From Dermabacter sp. p3-SID358 (lineage in GTDB: Bacteria > Actinomycetota > Actinomycetes > Actinomycetales > Dermabacteraceae), in contig NZ_JALXOZ010000002.1 of NCBI RefSeq assembly GCF_025147465.1, positions 62,001 through 126,000 of the forward strand: DNA of 64,000 bases, read 5' to 3'. The notes under the pieces were generated by a model that was not told the DNA's origin, made no database searches, and saw only the letters and a program-made list of their open reading frames with translations. How positions within the stretch are numbered: the first letter of the stretch is position 1; each line of letters starts with the position of its first letter. The translations under genes were made by a program, and so were the position numbers. This document shows positions 43,304 through 52,178 of the stretch, one piece after another.

Positions 43304-43873
43304 ATGGCATCACGCTGGCCCATCCCACCTGCCAAAGAGCGCGGCGATATTCTCCTTTCGTCCGGCCCCGGCGCTATCTACCGCTGGATCTACGGCGGAG
43401 TATGCGCGTTTTTCGCCGTGCTTATCGCGGTCGCACTCGTGATGATTAACCTCTTCCCCCACGACACTTCGGGTACGGAGCGCGCCGTGCAAGCGGTCGT
43501 CTTTGGCGGCCTCATCTTGTTTCTCATGTTCGGATTTCTGCTTTTCACCACGCAGGGCGTGTGGGCCACGCGAGAAGGCATTCTCATGCGCTCGTTGCCG
43601 AGCACAGGAAAGTTCCTCCCCTGGGGTGAAATCAATTCACTCGAGCCTGGCAGGCCCATCGGCAGGAGGCTTCGCACTCTCATCGCGCACACGTCAAGCG
43701 GTGAGAGCCTCAGAGTCCCCGTTTACTACAGGTGGGGAACGTCGAGCGTGAGATTCAGTGCGAAGCTCACACCCGAAGGTGCCCGCCTCGCGGGGCCCGA
43801 CAACAACCCCGCGGTGGTCCTCCCCCAGTTGCTTGAGCTGCACCGGCAGAACCGGCTCGGTGCGCAACTCTAG
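43304..43873 (+). CDS. PH-domain-like membrane protein, paralogue 2
   Basis: 189 residues, a tandem paralogue of the preceding gene: same start (MASRWPIPPAKERGDILLSSGP), two hydrophobic helices, GVWATREGILMRSLPSTGKFLPWGEI and end (NNPAVVLPQLLELHRQNRLGA). Even the leader is duplicated (AAGGAGCACGCCCATGGC against AAGGAGGACGCCCATGGC), so gene and ribosome binding site were copied together. Function unknown. Confidence 0.6.
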   Translation: MASRWPIPPAKERGDILLSSGPGAIYRWIYGGVCAFFAVLIAVALVMINLFPHDTSGTERAVQAVVFGGLILFLMFGFLLFTTQGVWATREGILMRSLPSTGKFLPWGEINSLEPGRPIGRRLRTLIAHTSSGESLRVPVYYRWGTSSVRFSAKLTPEGARLAGPDNNPAVVLPQLLELHRQNRLGAQL

Positions 43874-43906
43874 ATCAGTTCAACTACTCGGCGAATACTG
43901 GAAGCT

Positions 43907-44824
43907 CTACCTCGCCCACAGTGCAAGCTCTTCCCACTGGGCAGGGGCGCCAGTACGACTAAGAGGAACCAGAGCATTCACGGGATAAGTAGCCATCAGG
44001 GACGGCAAGTGCTCAGCAAGCGACAAACCAAGTTGACGATGCAGGTATTGAATTAGTGTGAGCTGGCCAAAGACCTTGTTCATCGCGCCTGCGATGGGAG
44101 CCAACCGAACATCATCGTTCAACTTGGGCTTGATGTCATAGACACGATTGAACATTCGCGCGTGGTGCGCGGCGAGGTTGCGAAGCACATTAAGCGACTT
44201 GAGCCATGACTCCAGTTGAGGCGCGCTTAAGCCACACCGTTCAGCCATCCGATTTCTGGCAGGGCCCGGAGACATTCCATAGAGGTGGGAAATCATCCCC
44301 CAGTCCATGATCTCCACTGCCGCCCAAATTGGCATCTCACCCCGATACTTCCGCCAATGATGGCCTACGAAATCCTCTTTTGATCCGCGCAACGCGGAGT
44401 CATACTTCTCCCGCCACACGTCATACTTACTCCTACGGTCTCGCCGACGTTGCCGAGCCTGCGGGCCTAAGTGTTCGGGAACGAGGTGGATGAGAGGGTC
44501 AATTCTGCCGAGCTCATAGCCGAGCATGGCACGAACCGCCATTTCCACCCGATCCAACTCGCGGAAGATACCGTGTCGGAGCCTCTCATCGAATTCGTAC
44601 AGAGCAGCGACGAGTTCCAATGACGCACCGTCAATAAAATTCTCAGTAGCTACTCCATTTATCGGATTGAACTTCAGTAGTGGGTACCAGTACCCCGACA
44701 AGCGGTAATAGTTGAATCGCTGCAGGAAGCTTTCGGCCCAGGCCCGGTCGCCGATCTGCAGGCCTCGCTTGCGGAGCAAATCGACCTGCTCCGCATAGGT
44801 CTTGAATTGCTTCGCGTGGACCAC
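43907..44824 (-). CDS. Abi family (AbiD/AbiF-type) abortive infection protein
   Basis: 305 residues of the Abi_2 (AbiD/AbiF) family. N-terminal QFKTYAEQVDLLRKRGLQI and LQRFNYYRLSGYWYPL are the family signature; the C-terminal region has LNVLRNLAAHHARMFN, a HEPN-type R-x4-H ribonuclease motif (Arg215, His220). Such proteins are thought to act as growth-arresting RNases during phage infection. GTG start with GGGGGG upstream. A structured RNA lies in the leader with its own promoter. The frame is intact. Confidence 0.88.
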   Translation of the reverse strand: MVHAKQFKTYAEQVDLLRKRGLQIGDRAWAESFLQRFNYYRLSGYWYPLLKFNPINGVATENFIDGASLELVAALYEFDERLRHGIFRELDRVEMAVRAMLGYELGRIDPLIHLVPEHLGPQARQRRRDRRSKYDVWREKYDSALRGSKEDFVGHHWRKYRGEMPIWAAVEIMDWGMISHLYGMSPGPARNRMAERCGLSAPQLESWLKSLNVLRNLAAHHARMFNRVYDIKPKLNDDVRLAPIAGAMNKVFGQLTLIQYLHRQLGLSLAEHLPSLMATYPVNALVPLSRTGAPAQWEELALWAR

Positions 44825-44847
44825 GCGCCCCCCCTATCCCCAAAAGC

Positions 44848-44900
44848 AAAGACCGGCCCTGGACTCCCACCGAGGTGGGCAGCGGAACCGGTCGTATTAG
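44848..44900 (-). ncRNA. Structured RNA upstream of the Abi gene (abiF-RNA-like)
   Basis: Minus strand: outer stem GACCGG/CCGGTC (44888-44893 with 44851-44856), inner hairpin CCCAC-CTCG-GTGGG (44866-44879), single-stranded GCAG/CAGGG segments between, and a 3' TTTGCTTTT. It starts just after the predicted transcription start and ends before the abi ribosome binding site. The position and nested-hairpin shape resemble the abiF RNA motif described upstream of abiF genes; exact family membership needs a covariance search. Confidence 0.6.
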
Positions 44901-44904
44901 CTCA

Positions 44905-44933
44905 AGGCTACCCCGGCCCAAACTTCGACACAA
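44905..44933 (-). promoter_or_regulatory. Sigma70-type promoter for the abi RNA/gene
   Basis: TTGTGT (44928-44933 on the minus strand), 17-bp spacer, TAGCCT (44905-44910). Transcription would begin 4-10 bases before the outer RNA stem. Confidence 0.6.
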
Positions 44934-45000
44934 GCAATGGGGCCCTAGGTGGACTGACTGGGGACGTTGATTGAGTTTGCTGATTCGGCAAGAACAGTTG

Positions 45001-45333
45001 CTAAGTTGCTGGCGTGGCTATGCCAACTCCGGCTGGCCACGGATAACTGCCCGAGTTGGCTCCAGCTGACGCGGAATCAGCGGCAACACTGGGGGGTTCC
45101 GGGCTGCTCTCTGTGAGGCGGGCACCTATTCGCGCTGAGCCTTCTCTGATGCCTAGCTGGTCGTGGCCGACTGTCAAGCGCCCATTTGGTTTTAGCGTGA
45201 CCTGCTCGGCTTCGAGGTAGTCAACAACGATTCCGAGGAGGGCTTCGCCTACCGCACCCTGAGTGACGCTCACGTCATGCTCGACCAGGCTGACATCGGC
45301 AGGAAGTGGTGAGCGGCCCCTTTCGATCCCCAT
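45001..45333 (-). CDS. Hypothetical protein
   Basis: 110 residues, no recognised domain; central GEALLGIVVDYLEAEQVTLKPNGRL is plausible folded sequence, the C-terminal third is Ser/Ala/Gly/Pro-rich. It follows the DUF4411 module on the same strand. Could be part of that operon or a chance frame. Confidence 0.35.
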   Translation of the reverse strand: MGIERGRSPLPADVSLVEHDVSVTQGAVGEALLGIVVDYLEAEQVTLKPNGRLTVGHDQLGIREGSARIGARLTESSPEPPSVAADSASAGANSGSYPWPAGVGIATPAT

Positions 45334-45394
45334 AGTGCAGTATCAGCGTCCAAATCTCGGTTCCAGATTCTGCCGTGCAACCTGGACAGATCCG

Positions 45395-45586
45395 TTAGTC
45401 ATCTTGGTTGCTATTACTGCGGGACGGAGGAGACATAGAGGCGCTTGGAGTCCCCGCCTCATGCCCCAGCGCGGAGAGTACGATACCCACCCAACCTTCG
45501 GGAGGCGTCCAGGCCCCTCGCGGTAGCACGCTTGGCTCCTCAAGATCTTCGACAGCCCCCCCTGAAGCGCCTACTTCGGCGCTCAA
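45395..45586 (-). CDS. Small ORF coupled to the DUF4411 toxin gene
   Basis: 63 residues with a TTG start overlapping the toxin stop (TTGA). Sequence AWTPPEGWVGIVLSALGHEAG is unremarkable; no domain recognised. The overlap is the main reason to list it. Confidence 0.3.
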   Translation of the reverse strand: MSAEVGASGGAVEDLEEPSVLPRGAWTPPEGWVGIVLSALGHEAGTPSASMSPPSRSNSNQDD

Positions 45587-46089
45587 TCAGGCTGACCACC
45601 GAAGTTGAAGGTCCACCCCTGCTCATCCACGAACTCCGGGAGCGAGCAGCAGGGCACGCTGAAAGACTCACATACGTCGGGAATGCGGGGCTTCTTCATG
45701 CTCCGCGAGCGAGTCTCTTGGGTGACCACCGTGCCGTCGTGCACCATGGCGAGTGCAATCACGAACGGATCAGCACTGTTGCGGTGGCCACCGCCACGGT
45801 TTCCCAGCAGGAGCGGGTGGGCCTTGAGGATCTTCTTCGTCGCCAACTGCACGTCCTCGGTGAGCGGGAGGAAGAGACCCTTCTGCTTCTTCACCCAGGC
45901 GGCGCACTCGTCATCTTGCTTGAGAACCTCGCGCTTGACCTCATCCACCGCCCGCACCTGCCCAAGCGCGATGAGAGCTTCGATTTGCTGCCACACGGCA
46001 GCGAAAGCACGCGGCTTGAAGATGTCGTTCCGGCCGTTTATGAAGGCGCCCGTGTCGAAGGAGTAGAAGGGGAACAGCATTTCATCCAT
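45583..46089 (-). CDS. DUF4411 family PIN-like toxin
   Basis: 168 residues. The DUF4411 pattern is clear: FYSFDTGAFINGRNDIFKP with an N-terminal acidic residue (Asp12), AVWQQIEALIALGQVRAVDEVKREV, W..KQKGLFLP and SADPFVIALAMVHDGTVVTQE with the late PIN-like Asp. PIN toxins are metal-dependent RNases. Its start is 2 bases after the Xre-ImmA stop; the pairing of an Xre-COG2856 regulator with DUF4411 is a recurring toxin-antitoxin arrangement. Intact. Confidence 0.8.
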   Translation of the reverse strand: MDEMLFPFYSFDTGAFINGRNDIFKPRAFAAVWQQIEALIALGQVRAVDEVKREVLKQDDECAAWVKKQKGLFLPLTEDVQLATKKILKAHPLLLGNRGGGHRNSADPFVIALAMVHDGTVVTQETRSRSMKKPRIPDVCESFSVPCCSLPEFVDEQGWTFNFGGQPD

Positions 46090-46091
46090 GG

Positions 46092-47291
46092 CTACAAGTC
46101 CGCCACTTCAGCCAATCTCTCCATTTGGCCCACCTTCACGCCCAGGTAGGTAGCAGCCGTGGAGGAGTCGAGCGACCTGCGGCGATGGGCACCGGTAACC
46201 TGCCTAATGTAACCCTTGCCTAAGTTTCGCGCCTTCGTGTAGTAGAAAGAGCCGCCCCCCTTCTTACTGCTACGTCCCTCCGAGGAGGTGCTCTCTACCT
46301 CTGCGGCAGAGCCTCCCTCATTCCTCTGCTTCTCGCGGAACTCTTGGTACGCAGCGAGCTCGACCAATCCGAGGGTGGTGAGTCGTCGCAGGAAGGCCTC
46401 GGCGCTCACGCCGTAGGGACGGGCGTACTCGATGAGCTCGCACAGCATCCACGCGCCCTCGTGGTTGGCCACCTCGGGTGTGGCCAAGATCAGGTCTGCC
46501 GGCATGAGGATTTCCGCCGCAAGTGCGTTACAGCGCGCCTCCAGCTTACGGTCGGGGGTGGTAGCCCTTGCGTCTGTGGTGGCGTCGCAGAGGCCTTCCG
46601 AGTGCAGGAGAAGGTGAGCATACTCGTGGAGGAGTGAGAACGTGCGCCCTCGGGTGGCGTCCTTGCCGTTGAGGACGATCACCGGGATCTCTTCAAAATA
46701 GAGGGAGAAAGCACGCATCTCTGCTGTCGGCACCTCTCCCCCCTCAGTGGTCATCACCAAGACGCCGGCTTCCTCCAGCGCGTTCGTCCAATAGTTGAGG
46801 TGCTTGTATTTGTCAGTCTTCGAGGTGGGCTTCCTTAGGCTGGTGGAGGCTTGCAGTAGCGTGCGCGCCCGCGCTGCAAGCTCTCTGTCGGCGAGCCCCT
46901 CAACATTTAGGCGCCAGGTGGTGGAAGGTAGCTCACCCTCACGCTCTGCGATGTCCAATAGCGCATCGCGCTGGAAGTGCGCCCGGTGGTACTCAGCGTG
47001 AAGTGCTAGAGACCACTCCCCCGAGGTGGCCTCGGAAAGCCTGCGGAAGTCGCGAAGGGAGTCAAAGTCTCGTGGCGGCTCCGGGAGAAAGAAGACGGCC
47101 AGTGCGCGGTTGTACACCTTCGCCGCGCTGCGAAGCTGCGCGATGGTGGGATGCACATTGCCGGATTCCCACTCCGCGACGCGCCCCTCTGGAATACCAA
47201 TCTTTCGCTCGGCGGCAAGGGGCTCTAGGTTTGCACTCTTGCGAGCCCAAGCAAGTAGCTCGGGCTCGACCAGCGCCGGAATAGAGGTCAT
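46092..47291 (-). CDS. Xre-ImmA/IrrE metallopeptidase-type antitoxin/regulator
   Basis: 399 residues: N-terminal helix-turn-helix (about 15-65, PEGRVAEWESGNVHPTIAQLR), then an ImmA/IrrE (COG2856) zinc peptidase domain with HEYAH at 222-226 and a distal Glu in ARCNALAAEILMP. The C-terminal ~80 residues are Ser/Lys/Gly-rich and may hold a further small domain. The ATG at 47289-47291 is chosen over upstream in-frame codons because the HTH begins right after it. Likely the antitoxin of the following DUF4411 toxin. Confidence 0.8.
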   Translation of the reverse strand: MTSIPALVEPELLAWARKSANLEPLAAERKIGIPEGRVAEWESGNVHPTIAQLRSAAKVYNRALAVFFLPEPPRDFDSLRDFRRLSEATSGEWSLALHAEYHRAHFQRDALLDIAEREGELPSTTWRLNVEGLADRELAARARTLLQASTSLRKPTSKTDKYKHLNYWTNALEEAGVLVMTTEGGEVPTAEMRAFSLYFEEIPVIVLNGKDATRGRTFSLLHEYAHLLLHSEGLCDATTDARATTPDRKLEARCNALAAEILMPADLILATPEVANHEGAWMLCELIEYARPYGVSAEAFLRRLTTLGLVELAAYQEFREKQRNEGGSAAEVESTSSEGRSSKKGGGSFYYTKARNLGKGYIRQVTGAHRRRSLDSSTAATYLGVKVGQMERLAEVADL

Positions 47292-47481
47292 GGAACAAGT
47301 CTCCCGCATGAGATTAACAAAAAGGGTGAACTCCACGCCAGGAACGAGATTTCTCTGCCAAAGAGTCGCCGTTGGCTCGGGGGTGGATTGACGCGGCGTG
47401 TTGCGACTCCAGTGGAGCAATACTCAGGATGCAACGCACAGGTGGGAACGGAAACTACTGCCAAGAGCCCGGAGTAGTTCG

Positions 47482-48431
47482 CTAGTACACCTGCCCGGAG
47501 ACGTTAAACCATTGCTAGAAGGACGACTGAATCCGCACGCGGTGTGAGGACCGTGGTAGTTATCGTACCGTAGCGAGCCGTCCAGCTCACCCCGGCGTGG
47601 CACTTCTGAGGTGTAGCAACGGGCGTAGTCCTAGCCATCAGCCAAGGTGCGGTGAAACCACACGATCTTGCCGTTGGTCTGCGGTTAGTTCGGGCGAGTG
47701 TGCTTGTGCCTGACCTGCAGCTTGGCACAGGTGTCTCGCCACAAGCGGGAGCGGTTGGCGCCGCCGTTGTCGGACTGGACCCGCTCAACGGTCACTCCGC
47801 AAGCTCTGAACCACTCGACTAGTCAGATCAGGACGACAATCGCGGTGACGGTGATTTTGTCGTCGTGCATCTCGGCGTAAGCGATGCAGCAGAAGTCGGC
47901 GATGACGGGTTGCCGTAGGCCCTGCTCATCAGCGGGTCGCTGTACTTGACTTGTTCTTCGGCATATCGGGGTGGCGGTTCAGTTCCTTTCTCCCTGTTGT
48001 CAACCGACGTAGCACCAGCCACCGACGTCGGGGATGTTGCCGTGCTTTGTCACATCGACATGAATCATCCGGCCTGGGCGGCCGTGCTCATAGAGTCGAA
48101 CAGGCTCGCGAATGGTACGGCCGACATGGGAGAGCCGGTCCGGGTGTGCGTCGGTCAGGATCCGGTGGACAGTGGACGGCGCGATCCCGAGCCAACGGGT
48201 CAACTGCACAGGTCCTTCCCGCAGTCGGAGTCTCAGCTGGATACAACGCTTCGTCCTCGTCTGGCTGGTCTTGTTGGGAGAATGATGCGGGCGCGAGGAC
48301 CGGTCCGGCATCGGCTGGCCGGTCCGGTGGTGCTCTACCCGACGCTTCACCGTGGGCCAGGACACTTGGAACCGGGACGCAACCTCCTCGCATACAACCT
48401 TGACGGGCCCGTACTGGCGCATGTTCCGCAT
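47482..48431 (-). pseudogene. IS481 family transposase, degenerate
   Basis: N-terminal part intact to about 48000: FQVSWPTVKRRVEHHRTGQPM, RSSRPHHSPNKTS, LGIAPSTVHRIL and RPGRMIHVDVTKHGNIPD (first catalytic Asp). After a frame change come AYAEMHDDKITVTAI, an in-frame stop, VERVQSDNGG (second Asp), another stop, PQTNGKIVWFHRTLADG (catalytic Glu replaced by Val), a third stop, YARCYTSE and NVSGQVY-stop. Several stops and a lost catalytic residue show it is dead. No terminal repeats identified. Confidence 0.85.
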
Positions 48432-49113
48432 CCAGTCCTGGTCTAGGGGCGGAATCGTCTGCGCAGTCGCCGTTTGCTCCGGAATCGAGAAGTCTAAGTA
48501 GACGCTTCCGTAGGAAATAAAGGTCCAATGCCGACCCGCGAGCTGACCTGCAGCGCGATAGGCGTGTACAGGTGGAATGTCAGATCAATAATGGCTTCCC
48601 AACCACGATCAGAAACCGAACCAGAGCGTCGAGATCGCCATGATCGGACTGCACTCGGGTGGTGCCCGTAGGTGCTGGGTGTGAGCCGCGCGTCAGACAC
48701 GTCACAGCATCGCCACTGGGAACAAGGTGTCGGGCGAATTGACAACCGAGGAGCGCGGTACCACCGAGAAGAAGAATGTCTATGCCAGCCGTGGTCTCGG
48801 GCGGCAGTCCTGCTTGGGACCCAATCCGCTGTGAGCAGCGTCAGGTCGCCAGAACCATGACCGAGGTGGGCAGCATGACTTCCATGCCACTCGCGGCCCT
48901 GCGCGCTATATCAGGAACCTCGATCTCAGAGAGGCACTGCGCCGACACTCCAGCCCTTCCAGCCACATCAGACAGACGCTCACCTCACCCAACGCGCTCC
49001 TCGGGGAGGTCATCGCCAACCGATGTTCTCCACAAGAGACCTCCCCCGCACCACCTTGAGCGGTGCGAAGGGAGGGCTCAATGCGAACCGGCTTCGATGC
49101 GGCTCGGTGAGGG
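48432..49113. other. 682-bp gene-poor interval
   Basis: Up to 48500 it is the decayed 5' end of the IS481 gene. The remainder has only short unsupported frames and no repeat I recognise; it separates decayed mobile DNA from the GH31 gene. Confidence 0.5.
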
Positions 49114-51651
49114 CTAACCCCAGATCTCGGCGACGGCCGCGATGAGCTCGGGGCTCGCCTGCTCGTAATCGAAGGTGCGCGGCAAGTGGCCCGACGGCAC
49201 CTTGCCAAACGCCGAAATCTCACGCATGAGCGACTCGGGGCGCTTCGCGGCAACACCGGCGATGGCCTGCTTGAGCGTGAAGCCAATCTCGGCGTCGTTC
49301 ACGAAGGCACGCAAGCGCGCGTAACGAACCTCGCGGCCCTTCTCGGTGTCGTCGAGAACGGTGCTGAAACCTTCGCTCGTGAGCGTCGCTTCTGTGCCAA
49401 CCGTGAGGCCGGTGACAGTGATCGTCGCGGCATGCTGCGCAGGACGATCTGCGGGGCTGAGCTTGCGAACGCGAAGCTCATCGGCGAGTTTCTCGACACC
49501 GGGGGCGAAGGAAGCGTCGGACCCGCTCGCCTTCAGATCCCCGAACCCAGCCGGGTCATGCCCAAGCAACCGAATGCGCCACCCGCGCCGCTCGAGCGCC
49601 TCGCGCGCCACCTTGGGGGTGTCGGCGGGGATGGTGAGAGTGAGGCTATTTTCCGACGCCTGCACGGCCACGCGCACGTGACTCCACACGAGATCGTCGC
49701 CCGCCTTCCACTCTTCGTGGAGCGTGAATTCGCCATCGCCACCCGCGGCGACGACGAGCTCGAGCACCTCGGGATTGTCCTCGATGTTGTCGGGAATAGC
49801 ATCGGCCGGCGTGAGCGGAAGAATGCCGCCGGCGCGCACGAGCACGGGAATCGAGCCGAGCGAGCGGAACATCTCTTGCGTGAACGCACCCGAATCGGGG
49901 GTGCCGTAGCGCTGCTCGGTGAACAGGTCGAGCCACATGCCGCCCGGGAGAATCGGTTCAACGCTCCCGCGACCCACGTCCTTCGCGGCAGGGCGCGTAA
50001 TCGGGGCCACGAGAAGTTCGGAGCCGAACAGATACCCCTGGTCGTTGCGATACGCGGGATATTGCGGGGCCTCGAAATACACGGGCTCCACAATCGAACG
50101 ACCCTCGTGATGCGCGCGGTAATTCATCGCGTGCAGATACGGCACGAGACGGTGACGAAGACGCAAATGCGCAGCCTGAATTTCACCGTGCGGGGCCGGG
50201 AAGTTCCATGGTTCCTTCACCGCAAACGGCGAATTCGACGAATGCAGGCGGTTGATCGGCGAGAACACACCGAACTCGACCCAGCGAGTCGCGAGCTCGT
50301 TATCGCGAAAGCCCTCCATGTGCCCACCAATGTCGTGGCTCCACCAGCCGTAGCCGATGTTCGCCGCAGCAGCCGTGAAGCCGGGCTGGAACGCGAGCGA
50401 GTCCCACGTGACGATCGCATCGCCTGAAAAACCCACGGGATAGCGGTGCGATCCGGGGCCCGCGAACCGCGAGAACGTGAGCGGACGTTCAACCGAGCGC
50501 GCGCTGCGCGTGAAGTGCTCGTGGTTGAGAACCCACAGCGGGTCCACGCCTTCCACACTCGAATAGGGGCCCGATTGCCAATCGATCCACCAAAAATCCG
50601 TGCCCTCATCCTCGAGGCGCTTGTGCAGCACATCGAAATAGGCGTCCATGAACTCGTCATTGTTCACGTCAAACGGGATCGCCTGGCCGTCGGCGGGCTT
50701 GCCGAGCGCCTCGCACATCGCCTCATACGCCTCCTCGAAAGCGCGCACGCCATCAGCGGGGTGCACGTTGAGCGTCACGCGCAGCCCGCGCTTATGGAGC
50801 TCCTCGAGGAACCGCTCCGGGTCCGGGAAAAGGTCACGATTCCACGTGTACCCCGTCCAGCCCGAACCGTACTTCGGATCAACGTCCGTGAGGTGCCAAT
50901 CCATGTCGATCACCGACACCGAGAACGGAATATCCTCCGCGCGGAACGCGTCCATGAGCTCGAGGTAGCTTTCCTCGGTGTAGCGATGATAGCGCGACCA
51001 CCAGTTGCCGAGCGCGAACTTCGGCACAATCGGTTGAGGGCCACTAATCGCAAAATAATCCTTCACCGCAGCCACATGGTCACGACCCGCGGCGAACACG
51101 AAGAGGTCAATGCTGCCTTCCTCGGCAGCGCGGGCGCGCAGGCGACCGTCGGAATCAAACACCATCGACGTCGAATCGTCGATCTCCGCATACCCCACCG
51201 TAGAGTTCACGCCCGGCTCGAGCGGGATCTTGCCGTCGGCCACGTCGAGGGTGCGAGCCGCGCCTCCGAGGTTCCCATCGAGCGCGCGCTGCGTCTCACC
51301 ATTCAGGGCAAGCTGGCGATCCGCCGGAAGCGAGAGGTCCTGCCCGTAGCGCCACACCGAGTGATACGCCGAAACGCCGCCCCTGACCTCGACCTTCAGG
51401 CCATTCGCCGAGAACGGGCCGCGGTCATACTCGAGGTAGAAATTCTCGGTCGTGACCGTGAGGCGGCCCTGATACTCCCCGATCGTGTACTCGGAAGGAT
51501 CAAGCACCACGTCGCGGTTGATCGCGAAGGTTGAGGGACGATCCTCAAACGTGCCGCTCGGCGAATACTCGAGGCGCACCACGCGCGGCGTGACCGGCGT
51601 GATCCGGAAATGCTCGCCGACGAGCTCAGCGGGAAGGGCAATATCAGTCAT
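49114..51651 (-). CDS. GH31 family alpha-glycosidase
   Basis: 845 residues, retaining exo-acting alpha-glucosidase/alpha-xylosidase family. N-terminal beta-sandwich, (beta/alpha)8 barrel with nucleophile Asp357 in WWIDWQS and acid/base Asp411 in FSGDAIVTWDSL, then a C-terminal beta domain of the DUF5110 type. The ATG follows GAGGAGACTTC. No signal peptide, so it works on imported sugar. A short-repeat core at 49513-49526 encodes SGSDASFAPG in the C-terminal part. On the same strand as GH3 and the ABC genes, separated from them by the MazEF cassette. Confidence 0.9.
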   Translation of the reverse strand: MTDIALPAELVGEHFRITPVTPRVVRLEYSPSGTFEDRPSTFAINRDVVLDPSEYTIGEYQGRLTVTTENFYLEYDRGPFSANGLKVEVRGGVSAYHSVWRYGQDLSLPADRQLALNGETQRALDGNLGGAARTLDVADGKIPLEPGVNSTVGYAEIDDSTSMVFDSDGRLRARAAEEGSIDLFVFAAGRDHVAAVKDYFAISGPQPIVPKFALGNWWSRYHRYTEESYLELMDAFRAEDIPFSVSVIDMDWHLTDVDPKYGSGWTGYTWNRDLFPDPERFLEELHKRGLRVTLNVHPADGVRAFEEAYEAMCEALGKPADGQAIPFDVNNDEFMDAYFDVLHKRLEDEGTDFWWIDWQSGPYSSVEGVDPLWVLNHEHFTRSARSVERPLTFSRFAGPGSHRYPVGFSGDAIVTWDSLAFQPGFTAAAANIGYGWWSHDIGGHMEGFRDNELATRWVEFGVFSPINRLHSSNSPFAVKEPWNFPAPHGEIQAAHLRLRHRLVPYLHAMNYRAHHEGRSIVEPVYFEAPQYPAYRNDQGYLFGSELLVAPITRPAAKDVGRGSVEPILPGGMWLDLFTEQRYGTPDSGAFTQEMFRSLGSIPVLVRAGGILPLTPADAIPDNIEDNPEVLELVVAAGGDGEFTLHEEWKAGDDLVWSHVRVAVQASENSLTLTIPADTPKVAREALERRGWRIRLLGHDPAGFGDLKASGSDASFAPGVEKLADELRVRKLSPADRPAQHAATITVTGLTVGTEATLTSEGFSTVLDDTEKGREVRYARLRAFVNDAEIGFTLKQAIAGVAAKRPESLMREISAFGKVPSGHLPRTFDYEQASPELIAAVAEIWG
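49513..49526. repeat. Single AGCGTCGGACCCGC repeat in the GH31 gene
   Basis: One arm of the short-repeat family, in frame near the C-terminus of GH31. Confidence 0.6.
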
Positions 51652-51743
51652 GAAGTCTCCTCATCTCGCGCGGGCCCACATGCTCAGCCTACGTGCGGGA
51701 CTTGAGCCGAGGCCGGGTGGGATGCACCGACGCCTTGCGCAGA

Positions 51744-51833
51744 TCGCGCCTATGCCGCGCGAGTTCATGAAAAAACCAGAGCGTGCAGGCCCGAAAAGGC
51801 GCTGCAGCCCTGGAATTTTCATGAAGAGTGACG
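51744..51833. repeat. ~90-bp direct repeat, left copy, containing an ATGAAAAAA palindrome
   Basis: Starts TCGCGCCTAT and ends GTGACGC, with the palindrome TTCATGAAAAAACCAG...GGAATTTTCATGAA at 51764-51825. About 90% identical to 52510-52601 in the same orientation. Confidence 0.88.
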
Positions 51834-51859
51834 CCACCGAGCAACGACCGGGTCCTGGC

Positions 51860-52177
51860 TTAGCTCTCGAGGGGCCTCGCGTCCAGGTCGAAAGCCATGA
51901 TCACGGCATTCGCTAATGCGCGCTCCTGATCGGGCTGAAGGAAACCAATAGTACGGCCGAGGAGCGAGGCAGGGATCGTGACTGTGTTGTCGACGGAAGC
52001 GGTACATCGGTGGTCGAGCCCGTTACGCTCGCCGAGCTCAACCTCGCTCGAGAGGCCTTTGACGGTCGAAGTAACGGGCGCGACTGTCACCTTAGTCATC
52101 GCACTTCGGGCGACCTCGCGGGTCAGCACGAGCACCGGTCGAGTCTTGTCGAGCTTCGCAAGGCAGATTTCACGCAC
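51860..52177 (-). CDS. MazF-like (PemK family) mRNA interferase toxin
   Basis: 105 residues. VREICLAKLDKTRPVLVLTREVA is the MazF/PemK start (with the RPVLVL strand), followed by VTVAPVTSTVKGLSSEVELG, SVDNTVTIPASLLGRTIG and a C-terminal helix. The GTG start is one base after the antitoxin stop, so translation is coupled. Enclosed with its antitoxin between ~90-bp direct repeats. Confidence 0.85.
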   Translation of the reverse strand: MREICLAKLDKTRPVLVLTREVARSAMTKVTVAPVTSTVKGLSSEVELGERNGLDHRCTASVDNTVTIPASLLGRTIGFLQPDQERALANAVIMAFDLDARPLES

Positions 52178-52178
52178 G

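Noticed and set aside
45343..45543. 66-codon ORF overlapping the 45395 ORF
   Set aside because: Lies in another frame of the same stretch with Cys/Arg/Trp-rich low-plausibility sequence.
47292..47481. IS481 terminal inverted repeats
   Set aside because: I could not find a convincing matching pair at the two ends of the degenerate element.
28900..48600. Complete prophage or integrative conjugative element
   Set aside because: No capsid, terminase, relaxase, type IV secretion or intact integrase gene is present; only remnants.
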